The notes under the pieces are model-generated. The model did not search any database. It saw only the letters and a list, made by a program, of their open reading frames with translations, and was not told where the DNA came from. Shown piece after piece: positions 43,507-51,905 of a stretch of DNA of 64,000 bases. Position 1 is the stretch's first letter; the number at the start of each line of letters is the position of its first letter. The DNA comes from Pseudodesulfovibrio profundus (GTDB taxonomy: Bacteria > Desulfobacterota > Desulfovibrionia > Desulfovibrionales > Desulfovibrionaceae): contig NZ_LT907975.1 in assembly GCF_900217235.1 (NCBI RefSeq), positions 1,897,001 to 1,961,000 of the forward strand, read 5' to 3'. The translations under genes and the position numbers were made by a program.

Positions 43507-45708
43507 TTGATTAAGACCGCGCATGGACTTCCCACCAGGGATAGCGTCCCTCGCCGCTCGGAGTTGGGGGCACTGAGACACCAACTAACTTTGCAACGGC
43601 CGAGCCTCTCCATCCGCAGATTGCTCGAAAGCACCCCCACCGTTTTCACCAAGCTGGCTCCGTGTATGCTTATGTCGCCGCTATCAGTGGCTCAATACCT
43701 TCCCGCTAACCAGACACAATTCGATGTGGTTATTTTCGACGAAGCCTCTCAAATCACGACATGGGATGCGGTCGGGGCTATTGCCAGGGCCGAACAATCC
43801 ATCATCGTGGGCGACCCGAAACAGTTACCCCCCACCAACTTTTTCGGCCGCACCGACGACGAGGACGAGGAAGACCTCGCCGAATATGAAAAAGACCTGC
43901 CCAGTATTCTCGAAGAAGCCAGTGCGGCGGGCCTACCGGAAGTCCAGTTGAACTGGCATTATCGCAGCCGAGATGAATCGTTGATCTCGTTCTCGAACCA
44001 TCACTATTATGGTGGCAGGCTCATCACCTTCCCTTCTCCCAAAACCGAGTCGGACGCCCTTGTCTTTCACAAAAACGACGGCGCGTATGCGAGAGGCACG
44101 GGCCGTACCAACATCACGGAAGCGAGAGAAATCGTCCAGTTTGCCAGGTCACGACTGGAACACTGGCTGCAACTCCCCAAGGAATCCAGACCGACCCTTG
44201 GCGTCATCACGTTCAACATCCAGCAACAGGAATTGATCCTCAACCTTTTCGACGAGGCCCGGCGTTCCAATCCGAAGCTTGAATGGTTCTTCAGCGAAAA
44301 TCGGGAAGAACCGGTCATCGTCAAAAACCTGGAAAATATCCAAGGGGACGAGCGGGACATCATGTGCTTCTCCATTACCTTCGGGCGGGACAATGGGGGC
44401 AAAATGTCCATGTTCTTCGGGGCACTCAACCGAGATGGTGGAGAACGACGACTGAACGTCGCCGTGACGCGCGCCCGATCCGAAATGCATGTCTTCTCAT
44501 CAATTGAGGCCGATGACATCGACACATCGCGGACCAAGGCCCTTGGCGTGGCCCATCTCAAGACCTTTCTTGACTACGCCAAGCGCGGCCCGATAGCGCT
44601 CCCGTGCGGTGCGGGTAGGGGTGATTCCGTTGGTGATGCGGAGAGTCCGTTTGAAGAAGCCGTCATGTCCGCTCTTCAGGACAAGGGCTGGGAGATACGG
44701 CCTCAAATTGGTGTTTCCGATTACCGAATCGACCTGGGCGTGGTCCATCCCGATCACGCAGGGGCCTACCTGGCGGGCGTTGAGTGTGACGGCGCAACCT
44801 ACCACAGTTCCGCAAGCGCACGGGATCGAGACAAAATCCGTGAGGCGGTCCTGTGCAACCTCGGGTGGAACATCATCCGCATATGGTCAACAGACTGGTT
44901 CATGAATCCTGCGGAAGCGCTCAAACGGGTTCATACAGAACTGGAGGAGCTTCTCGAAAACTCCCGCCAAAAGGAGAAAGAAATAGAAGCCCAGGCCAAA
45001 GAACAAGCCGAGCAAAATGAAGAATGGAGAGAGGTGCCTGAAGAGCTTGTTGCGGAAACAATAAAATCGCAACCGGAAGAAGAGCATGTTTTGCAGCCTC
45101 GGACTTCAAGACAAGTCAAGCTTCCCAATGTAAGCAATGAACTTGAGCTTCCGTATTCTGATCCGGAACCACCAGATCAAAGCTCAAAATATGCCAAATC
45201 AACCGGTGTGGATGACTCGGCGGCATCAAGTAACGTCTCATCCATCGAATGGCCCGTCCAACCGGATGCGGATCGTTTCTTCGATGCCGGGTACACACCG
45301 ATTCTCTGTCAACTGATCGACTATCTGGTAGAGATAGAGGGTCCCATCGAGGCCGACCGACTTGCCCGGACCATTTGCAAAGCCCATGGCTGGAAAAGGA
45401 CTGGGGCCAATATCAGGCAGCAAATCGATACCTGTCTCGGAAAAAATGAACTCCGCAAGGAAGGTAAGGCGACTTTTATCTGGTCACCTGGAACTTATCA
45501 GGAAAAGGTCCCTTATAGGCCCATCGAAAGCAGAGCCGTCACAGACATCTCGCGCCACGAACTATTCGGGCTTATAGCTGACCATCCTGAACTTGTGATG
45601 AGCAAAGACCGAGTCCGGGACTTGGCGGATATCCTGGGGGTTAAGCGGCTCTCGCAGAAGGTTAATGAGTACCTCGGCAATTGCCTCTCAACGTATTTCA
45701 TGCGCTAG
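43507..45708 (+). CDS. DUF4011-type helicase, C-terminal part with Vsr-like nuclease and DUF3320-like domains
   Basis: This part, 733 residues if it starts at TTG 43507, continues the upstream frame after one TAG. It holds Walker B FDEASQI (Asp 78), VGDPKQLPPTNFF, later SF1 motifs (NWHYRSRDESLISFSN, GDERDIMCFS, RRLNVAVTRAR), and a Vsr/DUF559-like nuclease (about 380-470: SPFEEAVMSALQDKGW, GVECDGATYHSS, NIIRIWSTDW). A coiled charged linker follows, then a DUF3320-like C-terminus (YLVEIEGPIEADRLARTICKAHGWKR). TTG has no ribosome site, so independent expression is doubtful. Single-gene helicase-nucleases of this type have been reported as antiphage genes (I recall the name Hhe). Confidence 0.8.
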   Translation: MIKTAHGLPTRDSVPRRSELGALRHQLTLQRPSLSIRRLLESTPTVFTKLAPCMLMSPLSVAQYLPANQTQFDVVIFDEASQITTWDAVGAIARAEQSIIVGDPKQLPPTNFFGRTDDEDEEDLAEYEKDLPSILEEASAAGLPEVQLNWHYRSRDESLISFSNHHYYGGRLITFPSPKTESDALVFHKNDGAYARGTGRTNITEAREIVQFARSRLEHWLQLPKESRPTLGVITFNIQQQELILNLFDEARRSNPKLEWFFSENREEPVIVKNLENIQGDERDIMCFSITFGRDNGGKMSMFFGALNRDGGERRLNVAVTRARSEMHVFSSIEADDIDTSRTKALGVAHLKTFLDYAKRGPIALPCGAGRGDSVGDAESPFEEAVMSALQDKGWEIRPQIGVSDYRIDLGVVHPDHAGAYLAGVECDGATYHSSASARDRDKIREAVLCNLGWNIIRIWSTDWFMNPAEALKRVHTELEELLENSRQKEKEIEAQAKEQAEQNEEWREVPEELVAETIKSQPEEEHVLQPRTSRQVKLPNVSNELELPYSDPEPPDQSSKYAKSTGVDDSAASSNVSSIEWPVQPDADRFFDAGYTPILCQLIDYLVEIEGPIEADRLARTICKAHGWKRTGANIRQQIDTCLGKNELRKEGKATFIWSPGTYQEKVPYRPIESRAVTDISRHELFGLIADHPELVMSKDRVRDLADILGVKRLSQKVNEYLGNCLSTYFMR

Positions 45709-45962
45709 ATAAATTAGTCACAACTAGGATGATGAAATGGCATTTTATCTAAGAAAATCTGTACGGCTTGGGCCAGTAAGATTTAACTTGTCCAAGAGTG
45801 GTATTGGCGCATCGGTTGGCGTTAAAGGGTTTAGAGTAGGTGTCCGTCCCAATGGGAAAAGCTATCTACATGCAGGCAGATATGGGCTTTATTATCGTCA
45901 GGAATTAGGGCGTGTCGACAATCATTCTGAGATTTGCTATACTTCTTGGCAGGAGGTTGGCA

Positions 45963-46322
45963 GTGCAAAAAAGACACGCTCTACGCGACGATCAGTGGGA
46001 TAAAATCAAAGAATATCTTCCAGGAAAACAAAGTGACTGCGGTGTAACTGCAAAAGATAACAGGCTATTCATTGATGCAGTCATGTGGATTGGCAAGACA
46101 GGGGCGCCTTGGCGAGATTTGCCAGAAAGCTATGGCAAGTGGTCTTCGGTCCATAAGAGATTTATCCGCTGGGCCAAGAAAGGTGTATGGCAAATGATCT
46201 TCAACACGCTTGCGGTAGACGCTGATACTGAATGGCTCATGATTGACAGCACAATAGTGCGAGCTCATCAGCATTCGGCTGGCGGAAAGGGGGCACCTCC
46301 AGCAGTCGGTGGGGAAATCTAG
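45963..46322 (+). CDS. IS5-family transposase, first frame (OrfA), copy 2
   Basis: The frame starts at GTG 45963 after AGGAGGTTGGCA and encodes 119 residues with DDQWDKIKEYLPG, GAPWRDLP and the first catalytic Asp (MIDSTIV). It ends at TAG 46320-46322. The sequence is the same as copy 1, so both elements are recent. Confidence 0.88.
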   Translation: MQKRHALRDDQWDKIKEYLPGKQSDCGVTAKDNRLFIDAVMWIGKTGAPWRDLPESYGKWSSVHKRFIRWAKKGVWQMIFNTLAVDADTEWLMIDSTIVRAHQHSAGGKGAPPAVGGEI

Positions 46323-46716
46323 AGGAGGGTTTTCAACGAAAGTCCATGCTGCCACAGATGCTCTCGGATGTCCAACTAAATTCATATTAACACCTGGAAA
46401 TACAGCGGATTGCAGTATGGCGATTCCGCTTATTGAAGGACAGGCTGCCGAGCATGTCCTTGCTGATAAGGGCTATGATTCAGATGAAATTGTAATGGCA
46501 ATTGAAGCCATGAATGCCAATCCGGTTGTCCCTCCTCGCTCTCACAGAAAGACAAGGCGAACATATGACAAACATCTCTATAAGGAGCGAAGTGCTATAG
46601 AGTGTATGTTTGGAAATTTAAAACAGTTTCGAAGGATTGCAACACGATACGACAAGCTGGCGACGTCCTATCTTGCTTTCGTGTACGTAGGAGCAATGTG
46701 GCTGTGGCTGAAGTGA
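46309..46716 (+). CDS. IS5-family transposase, second frame (OrfB), copy 2
   Basis: The 135-residue frame carries the second Asp (VLADKGYDSDE) and Glu (AIECMFGNLKQF) of the DDE triad. The frames overlap by 14 bp; continuing from OrfA needs a +1 (or -2) shift near GGTGGGGAAATC at 46308-46319. The reading KSRGGFSTKVHAATDALG begins just past that point. Confidence 0.88.
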   Translation: MGKSRGGFSTKVHAATDALGCPTKFILTPGNTADCSMAIPLIEGQAAEHVLADKGYDSDEIVMAIEAMNANPVVPPRSHRKTRRTYDKHLYKERSAIECMFGNLKQFRRIATRYDKLATSYLAFVYVGAMWLWLK

Positions 46717-47026
46717 TTGTCGACACACCCTAGGAGGAGGAGATTCTGCTCCTACAAATGACGCCACGCCCCCAAGGGAAACAGAAATTGTTCATTCTTC
46801 TCATCCTGATGCTGTTCAGTTTAATTCTGCAAGCTCACAGGAATTGACATCAAAATCAAGAGAGGAACTCATCTCAAACCTTGATAAGTCATACAAAGGA
46901 TTCAGGTTTGACTATTTGTGTGGTGGCTTTTTCATTTTCCTGTCAATTGTTTTATTAAACAATAACAAGACGGTCGGAATTGCCACAGCGATCATAGGTA
47001 CTTTGGCTACAATAGCGGTTCATCCG

Positions 47027-48327
47027 GCTAAAGCGTACTTTTGACAAAATGAAAGGACATGGCGTCCAACCGTTGGAAGCATCACCAACCAGCGGGAGGA
47101 GTAATCACCATGTCCACGAGTTTCATCTACCACGCGTTCGGCCTGCGAGGCTACGACTACGTTCGGCAGGATTTCATCGCAGGCAACATCATCCTGAAAG
47201 TGCAGCCCAAGGATGACTTGATTCGTTGTCCTTGCTGCCATTCCAGAAACATCATTCGCCACGGCTTTGCCGAAAGATGGGTTCAGACTGTGCCCATCGG
47301 TTTCAAGCCCGTCTGGCTGGTCATTCCCGTCCAACGGGTAGGATGTCGCAATTGCGGCGTCATTCGTTTGATCGACATTCAGATCGCCGAGTCCAGGCGC
47401 TGGTATACGAAAGCCTTTGAGCGATATGCTCTCGCCTTGGCAAAAAAGATGACGATTCAGGATGTTGCCGATCTGCTGGGCGTCGGTTGGGACACCATCA
47501 AATCAATCTTCAAGCGCTATCTGTTTCGCCGTTTCTCAAGTCCCAGCCTGGGAAAGATCAAGTATATCGCCATCGACGAAATCAGCGTCCGTAAAGGGCA
47601 AAAGTACCTCACGCTGGTCATGGACCTCGAAAGTGGCGCAGTCGTCTTTGTTGGTGAAGGACGAAGTCGAGAAACGCTTACCCCGTTTTGGGAACGTCTC
47701 AAGAAGACAAAAGCCAAGATTGCGGCTGTGGCGACGGACATGAACGCAGGCTACATCAGCGCTGTCATGGAGAACTTGCCGAATGCGGCTATCGTGTTTG
47801 ACCGGTTTCATGTGGTCAAGCTGATGAACGAGAAAATCACGCAGATCCGCCGCCAGCTCTTTCGGGAACTCACCTCGCCACTTGAAAGGAAAGCGGTCAA
47901 AGGAACTCGATGGATTCTTCTGAAAAACCCCGAAAATCTGGATGAAAGCCGTGATGAAAAGGAGCGCTTGGATGAAGCGTTGCGGCTGAACAAACCTCTG
48001 GCGACAGCCTACTATCTGAAAGAGGATTTGCGGCAACTCTGGTCCCAGCCGAACAAGGCGACGGCAGAGAAAGTCATCAACGACTGGATCGCCAGAGCCG
48101 AAGCCTCGGAGATACGCCCTTTGCAGATCATGGCGAGGACGCTTGCCTCGTATCGTTTCGGCATTCTTGCCTATTACGACCATCCCATCTCATCAGGCCC
48201 AATCGAGGGAACCAACAACAAGATCAAGACGCTGAAACGACAAGCCTACGGATATCGGGATACCGAGTTCTTCAAGCTCAGGATCATGGGAATTCACGAA
48301 GCGAAGTACGCTTTAGCCGGATGAACC
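47027..48327 (+). mobile_element. ISL3-family element, 1301 bp
   Basis: Ends are inverted copies of GGTTCATCCGGCTAAAGCG followed by TACTT. The left copy also closes the DUF4236 frame and the right copy supplies an ATG to hydF. ISL3 elements usually create an 8-bp duplication; the flanks ACAATAGC and AGAAAAAA do not match, so the element is probably at the edge of a deletion or recombination joint. Confidence 0.88.
47110..48324 (+). CDS. ISL3-family transposase
   Basis: The 404-residue transposase starts at ATG 47110 after GGGAGGAGTAATCACC. It has the ISL3 N-terminal zinc-finger (CPCCHSRNIIRHG, and CRNCG), an HTH (MTIQDVADLLGVGWDTIKSI), and the DDE catalytic core: IAIDEISVRKGQKYLT, TDMNAGYISAV with FDRFHVVKLMN, and the final ISSGPIEGTNNKIKTLKRQAYGYRD (Glu in EGTNN). 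Length is typical. Its TGA lies in the right inverted repeat, overlapping the ATG of the hydF fragment. Confidence 0.95.
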   Translation: MSTSFIYHAFGLRGYDYVRQDFIAGNIILKVQPKDDLIRCPCCHSRNIIRHGFAERWVQTVPIGFKPVWLVIPVQRVGCRNCGVIRLIDIQIAESRRWYTKAFERYALALAKKMTIQDVADLLGVGWDTIKSIFKRYLFRRFSSPSLGKIKYIAIDEISVRKGQKYLTLVMDLESGAVVFVGEGRSRETLTPFWERLKKTKAKIAAVATDMNAGYISAVMENLPNAAIVFDRFHVVKLMNEKITQIRRQLFRELTSPLERKAVKGTRWILLKNPENLDESRDEKERLDEALRLNKPLATAYYLKEDLRQLWSQPNKATAEKVINDWIARAEASEIRPLQIMARTLASYRFGILAYYDHPISSGPIEGTNNKIKTLKRQAYGYRDTEFFKLRIMGIHEAKYALAG

Positions 48328-49112
48328 AGAAAAAAGGCATTCCGTACGTTGTGGTTTCGGCATCCAACGGCGTCGGCGTGGATGAACTCAAAAGGCTGAT
48401 TATCGAATCGGCCCCGCCCGAGATGCGGGAGGACCCGGTACTCGCCGGAGACCTGATTCAGAAAGGCGACTGGGTTGTCTGCGTCGTGCCCATCGACCTC
48501 GCCGCGCCCAAGGGACGGCTGATTCTTCCGCAGGTTCAGGTCCTGCGTGACATTCTGGACCGGGACGCCATCGCCGTGACGGTCAAGGAGTGCGAGGTAC
48601 AGGCCGCTCTGGAAAACCTCGCAAAGCCCCCAGCCCTTGTCATCACCGACTCACAGGCCATCACGAGTGTTGCCGGCGATGTCCCGGAAGGCATCCCGCT
48701 GACCACGTTCTCCACGCTCTTTGCCCGCTACAAGGGCGACCTCGGCGAGCTGGCCGCAGGAGCGGTACGCATGGACTCGCTTCAGGACGGCGACAGGGTG
48801 CTCATCTGTGAATCCTGTTCACATCATCCAGTGGCGGACGACATAGGACGGGTCAAGCTTCCCCGCTGGATGCGACAGTACACGGGCCGCGCGCTCGAGT
48901 TCGACGTCTACGCAGGACACGACTTCCCCGAAGACCTTGAGCAATACGCCCTTGCTGTTCACTGCGGGGGATGCATGACCAACCGCCGCGAGATTCTCCG
49001 CCGCATCCGGGAATGCCGCAGGCGCGGGGTCCCGGTGACGAACTATGGAATCGCGATTTCCAAGACGCAGGGAGTCCTTGAACGGGTCATGGCCCCTTTC
49101 CGGCACATGTAA
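48321..49112 (+). pseudogene. hydF: hydF, [FeFe]-hydrogenase maturation GTPase, 5'-truncated
   Basis: HydF is the scaffold on which the 2Fe subcluster of [FeFe]-hydrogenase is built. This 263-residue product keeps the dimerisation and cluster domains: GRLILPQVQVLRDILDRD, PPALVITDSQA, and the cluster-binding motif with CSH (in CESCSHHP) and HCGGC about 45 residues later. The GTPase domain with the P-loop (expected first about 150 residues of about 410) is missing; native sequence begins at KKGIPYVVVSAS, the end of the G-domain. The ATG and first two residues derive from the ISL3 end. Scaffold function without the GTPase would be impaired. No hydE or hydG is in the window. Confidence 0.9.
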
Positions 49113-49144
49113 AAAACATGGGCCGGGAGTTTTTCTCCCGGCCC
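49111..49144 (-). terminator. Terminator of the ABC importer operon (possibly shared with hydF)
   Basis: GGGCCGGGAG (49120-49129) and CTCCCGGCCC (49135-49144) form a perfect 10-bp stem, with six A on the plus strand (T on the minus) at 49111-49116. It lies 22 bp beyond the last gene of the importer operon. Confidence 0.88.
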
Positions 49145-49166
49145 AGACGAGAAAACGTTTGCAGCC

Positions 49167-50123
49167 TCAGGCCGCGATTTCATTGGTATCAGCAGCCAAG
49201 GCACATCGGACGTATCGCCCGGGAGTCGGCTCGATGAGCACTGGCAGACTGCTTGAACATGCAGCCACGGCATGGGGACAGAGCGGCGCAAATGCACAGC
49301 CGTCCACACTGGCCTGACACCACTCCATGTCATAGTCGCTGGCAGCCCTTGCGTCGCAGGATTCTATCGCGTCCTCGAAGAGAAGCCGCGTGTACGGGTG
49401 CATCGGGTTGGTAAATATTTCATCAACAGGCCCCGTTTCAACGAATACCCCTCCGAGCATGACCGCGACATCGTGCGCGATGGCCCGAACGGATTCGAGA
49501 TCGTGCGAAATATACATGTACGCCACGTTGTCGCGCTCCTGAAAAGAACGCAAAAGGCTGAGAATCTGCGCCTGAATCGAGCGGTCAAGCGAGGATACCG
49601 GCTCGTCTGCAATCACCAGATCGGGCGCGAGGGACATGGCTCGCGCTATACCGATACGCTGGCGCTGTCCGCCGGACATCTCGTGCGGATACCGGTCCAG
49701 CAGGTCCGGCACGAGGCCCACCATGGACAACAGACGCTCAAGTTGCGCTTCCGCATCGCCATGCAGCAGGCCATGCAGCCGCAGCGGCTCAAGAAGCAGG
49801 TCGCGGGCCTTGAAATTGGGATTCAGCGACCCGTCGGCATCCTGAAAAACCATCTGTAGACGCTGCCGCAAGCTCCTGTCGTCCCATGTCGGCAGCGGGC
49901 GCCCCGCAAAGGAGACCAGCCCTGAATCCGGCTTGAGCAGCCCCGCCGCCATCCGTGCAAGTGTCGTCTTGCCGCAGCCGGACTCGCCCACCACCGCTAG
50001 CGTCCTGCCCGGAGCGATGGAAAACGTCACGTCGCGAACAGCGACGTTCCTCCGTTTGAAGAAAAACCCGGACTCGAACGTCTTGCTCATCCTTTCCAGA
50101 TGAATCACTGCAGGTTGTGACAC
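49167..50123 (-). CDS. Oligopeptide/nickel-type ABC importer ATP-binding protein (OppF/NikE-like)
   Basis: GTG 50123 overlaps the upstream gene by 19 bp. The ATPase has SGCGKTT (Walker A, GESGCGKTTLARM), LSGGQ-type EMSGGQRQRIGIARAM, and DLVIADEPVSSLD (Walker B), followed by ISHDLESV. The C-terminal oligopeptide-type extension has FTNPMHPYTRLLF and Cys-rich PLCPHAVAAC. It is 318 residues and the second ATPase of the importer. The longer upstream frame lacks support. Confidence 0.88.
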   Translation of the reverse strand: MSQPAVIHLERMSKTFESGFFFKRRNVAVRDVTFSIAPGRTLAVVGESGCGKTTLARMAAGLLKPDSGLVSFAGRPLPTWDDRSLRQRLQMVFQDADGSLNPNFKARDLLLEPLRLHGLLHGDAEAQLERLLSMVGLVPDLLDRYPHEMSGGQRQRIGIARAMSLAPDLVIADEPVSSLDRSIQAQILSLLRSFQERDNVAYMYISHDLESVRAIAHDVAVMLGGVFVETGPVDEIFTNPMHPYTRLLFEDAIESCDARAASDYDMEWCQASVDGCAFAPLCPHAVAACSSSLPVLIEPTPGRYVRCALAADTNEIAA

Positions 50124-51049
50124 CGAACGCCTCCGTTGAACTCGGGCACAATGGAACAGCAGGTCTCGCAGGAGTTGCTGCACCGGGGCTGGAACCGGCA
50201 GCCACAAGGCAGATCCGTCAGGGCCGGGGGGCTGCCGGGGATCGGCTCCGGACAGGAACCGTCCATGGACCTGTGCAGGGCCGAGGCATACGGGTGCCGC
50301 GGTCTGTTCAGAACCTGCGCGGCCGGTCCCAGCTCAAGAATCTGCCCGGCATACATGACTGCGGCGGTCTGGCAGAGGCGGCGGGCCGCGTTCCAGTCAT
50401 GGGTGATGCACAAAAGCGCCGCCCCTGTCTCCTCAAGACAGTCAAGCAACAACCCCAGCACGCTCCGGCGCACAGTGGGGTCGAGCGCGGTAGTCGGCTC
50501 GTCGGCCACGAGCAGCACGGGGTCCTTGGCCAGCGCCATGGCGACCATCACCCGTTGGCGCATGCCTCCGGAAAGCTGGTGCGGGAACTGGCGGAACCGC
50601 TTCTTCGCTTCCGGGATTCGGGCCATGTCCAGAAGCCGCAAGGCTCGCAGATTGGCCTCGTGCCTGCCGCATCCCCGGCTGAGCCGGACCGCTTCGGCGA
50701 TCTGCCAGCCTACGGGAAAAAGCGGATTGAGGTAGGCCGAAGGCTGCTCGAAAATCATGCCCATGCCGCGGCGGCGAACGCGGCGCATCTTCCGCTCGCT
50801 GAGCGCAAGAAGATCGTCGCCGCGAAAAAGCACCTGCCCGGAAATCTTTGCGCCCGGCGGCAGAAGACGCAGCAGCGACAACGCCAGAATGGTCTTGCCG
50901 CACCCGGACTCGCCCACAAGACAGGCCTTCTCGCCGCATCCGAGATCGAAGCTCACGTCGTCCACGGCGCGAACCATGCCAGCGGGCGAGTCGAATTGAA
51001 CCTTGATATTTCGTACCTGAAGCAACGATGAATTCTGCTGACTTTTCAT
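50105..51049 (-). CDS. Oligopeptide/nickel-type ABC importer ATP-binding protein (OppD/NikD-like)
   Basis: The 314-residue protein starts at ATG 51049 after AGGAGGATCGC. It has GESGCGKTILALS (Walker A), QLSGGMRQRVMVAMALA (signature) and VLLVADEPTTALD (Walker B). The C-terminus carries GCRFQPRCSNSCETCCS, a Cys-rich extension common in OppD/DppD-type ATPases, where it may bind an Fe-S cluster. It pairs with the OppF-like protein to energise import. The next upstream gene (permease) ends only 10 bp away. Confidence 0.9.
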   Translation of the reverse strand: MKSQQNSSLLQVRNIKVQFDSPAGMVRAVDDVSFDLGCGEKACLVGESGCGKTILALSLLRLLPPGAKISGQVLFRGDDLLALSERKMRRVRRRGMGMIFEQPSAYLNPLFPVGWQIAEAVRLSRGCGRHEANLRALRLLDMARIPEAKKRFRQFPHQLSGGMRQRVMVAMALAKDPVLLVADEPTTALDPTVRRSVLGLLLDCLEETGAALLCITHDWNAARRLCQTAAVMYAGQILELGPAAQVLNRPRHPYASALHRSMDGSCPEPIPGSPPALTDLPCGCRFQPRCSNSCETCCSIVPEFNGGVRCHNLQ

Positions 51050-51059
51050 GCGATCCTCC

Positions 51060-51905
51060 TCATGAGGCAAACTGCAGTTTTCGCCAGTCCGAAAGGTTGC
51101 TGCGCGGGTCGAGCACGTCCCGAAGCCCCTCGCCGAGCATCGTGAAAGCGAGCACGCTAAGAGAAATTGCCGCCATGGCAGAAAGGGATACGTGCGGCGC
51201 GACCTCTATGACGGGCAGTCCCTTGATGAGCATGGTCCCCCATTCCGGAACCGGCGGCTGCACCCCGAGGCCGAGGAACCCAAGCCCGGCGATGTGAATG
51301 ATCTTGCCGCCGATGCCCAGCGTGGAGATGGTCACGACAGAAGGAAGAACGCCGGGCAGGATGCAGTGTCGCAAAATGTAGAACGGCCCGGCCCCGATGG
51401 CGCGGCTGGCCTCCACGTAGCCGCACTCGCGAATGGACAGCGCCTTGGAGCGCGCAACGCGGGCGTATTTCGGCCACCCCGGCAGGGCCAGCGCGATCAT
51501 GAGGCTGGTCTCGCCCGGGCCCAGTATGCTGATGGCGATGAGCGCCATGACAATGCCGGGAAAGGCGAAAAAGCAGTCCGTTATGCGCATGAGCAGGGCG
51601 TCGAGCGCTTTGAAATACGCGGCGAATATCCCGAGCGACGTACCGATGAAGCCAGCCAGCGCGGTGATGGTGACCGCCAACCCGAGGGACGGCCTGAGGC
51701 CGTACATGATTCGGCTAGCAACACAGCGTCCCAGCTTGTCCGCACCCAGAGGAAACTCGGCGCTCGGCCCTTCAAGCCGATGGGCAAGGTGCTGTCTGTC
51801 AGGATCGTGCGGGGCCATCTGCGGGGCGAACACGGCAAAGAACACGAGAATCGAACAGAGGACCATGCCGAGGAGCATGCCCGGGCTTTTCCATCTATCC
51901 TTCAT
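51060..51905 (-). CDS. Oligopeptide/nickel-type ABC importer permease (DppC/NikC-like)
   Basis: The 281-residue permease begins at ATG 51905, overlapping the stop of the upstream permease by 11 bp. It has an N-terminal TM (residues about 10-30), the periplasmic signature DPDRQHLAHRLEGPS...FPLGADKLGR typical of OppC/DppC, and the cytoplasmic EAA loop ECGYVEASRAIGAGPFYIL. About six TM segments are predicted. An extended start lacks a ribosome site. Confidence 0.88.
   Translation of the reverse strand: MKDRWKSPGMLLGMVLCSILVFFAVFAPQMAPHDPDRQHLAHRLEGPSAEFPLGADKLGRCVASRIMYGLRPSLGLAVTITALAGFIGTSLGIFAAYFKALDALLMRITDCFFAFPGIVMALIAISILGPGETSLMIALALPGWPKYARVARSKALSIRECGYVEASRAIGAGPFYILRHCILPGVLPSVVTISTLGIGGKIIHIAGLGFLGLGVQPPVPEWGTMLIKGLPVIEVAPHVSLSAMAAISLSVLAFTMLGEGLRDVLDPRSNLSDWRKLQFAS

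Larger units (their letters stand above)
45908..46730 (+). mobile_element. 823-bp IS5-family element (two-frame transposase), copy 2
   Basis: This is the same length and sequence as the element at 4068-4890, in opposite orientation, with ends GGGCGTGTCGACAATCA and TGATTGTCGACACACCC. TA is duplicated at 45906-45907 and 46731-46732. Removing the element and one TA restores the host DUF4236 gene, so this is a clean transposition event. Confidence 0.92.
45737..47044 (+). pseudogene. DUF4236-domain membrane protein broken by two insertion elements
   Basis: The first 57 codons (MAFYLRKSVRLGPVRFNLSKSGIGASVGVKGFRVG... in short AFYLRKSV and GIGASVGVKG) are a classic DUF4236 domain, followed by YYRQEL. 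The IS begins at 45908; after removal of the IS and one TA, the frame resumes at 46733 as GGGDSAPTNDATPPRE and reads through to TM segments (FFIFLSIVLLNNN, IATAIIGTLATIA). It then runs into the ISL3 inverted repeat, which provides the stop at 47044. Thus the gene is interrupted once and truncated once. DUF4236 proteins are small membrane or phage/island-associated proteins of unknown function. Confidence 0.85.
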
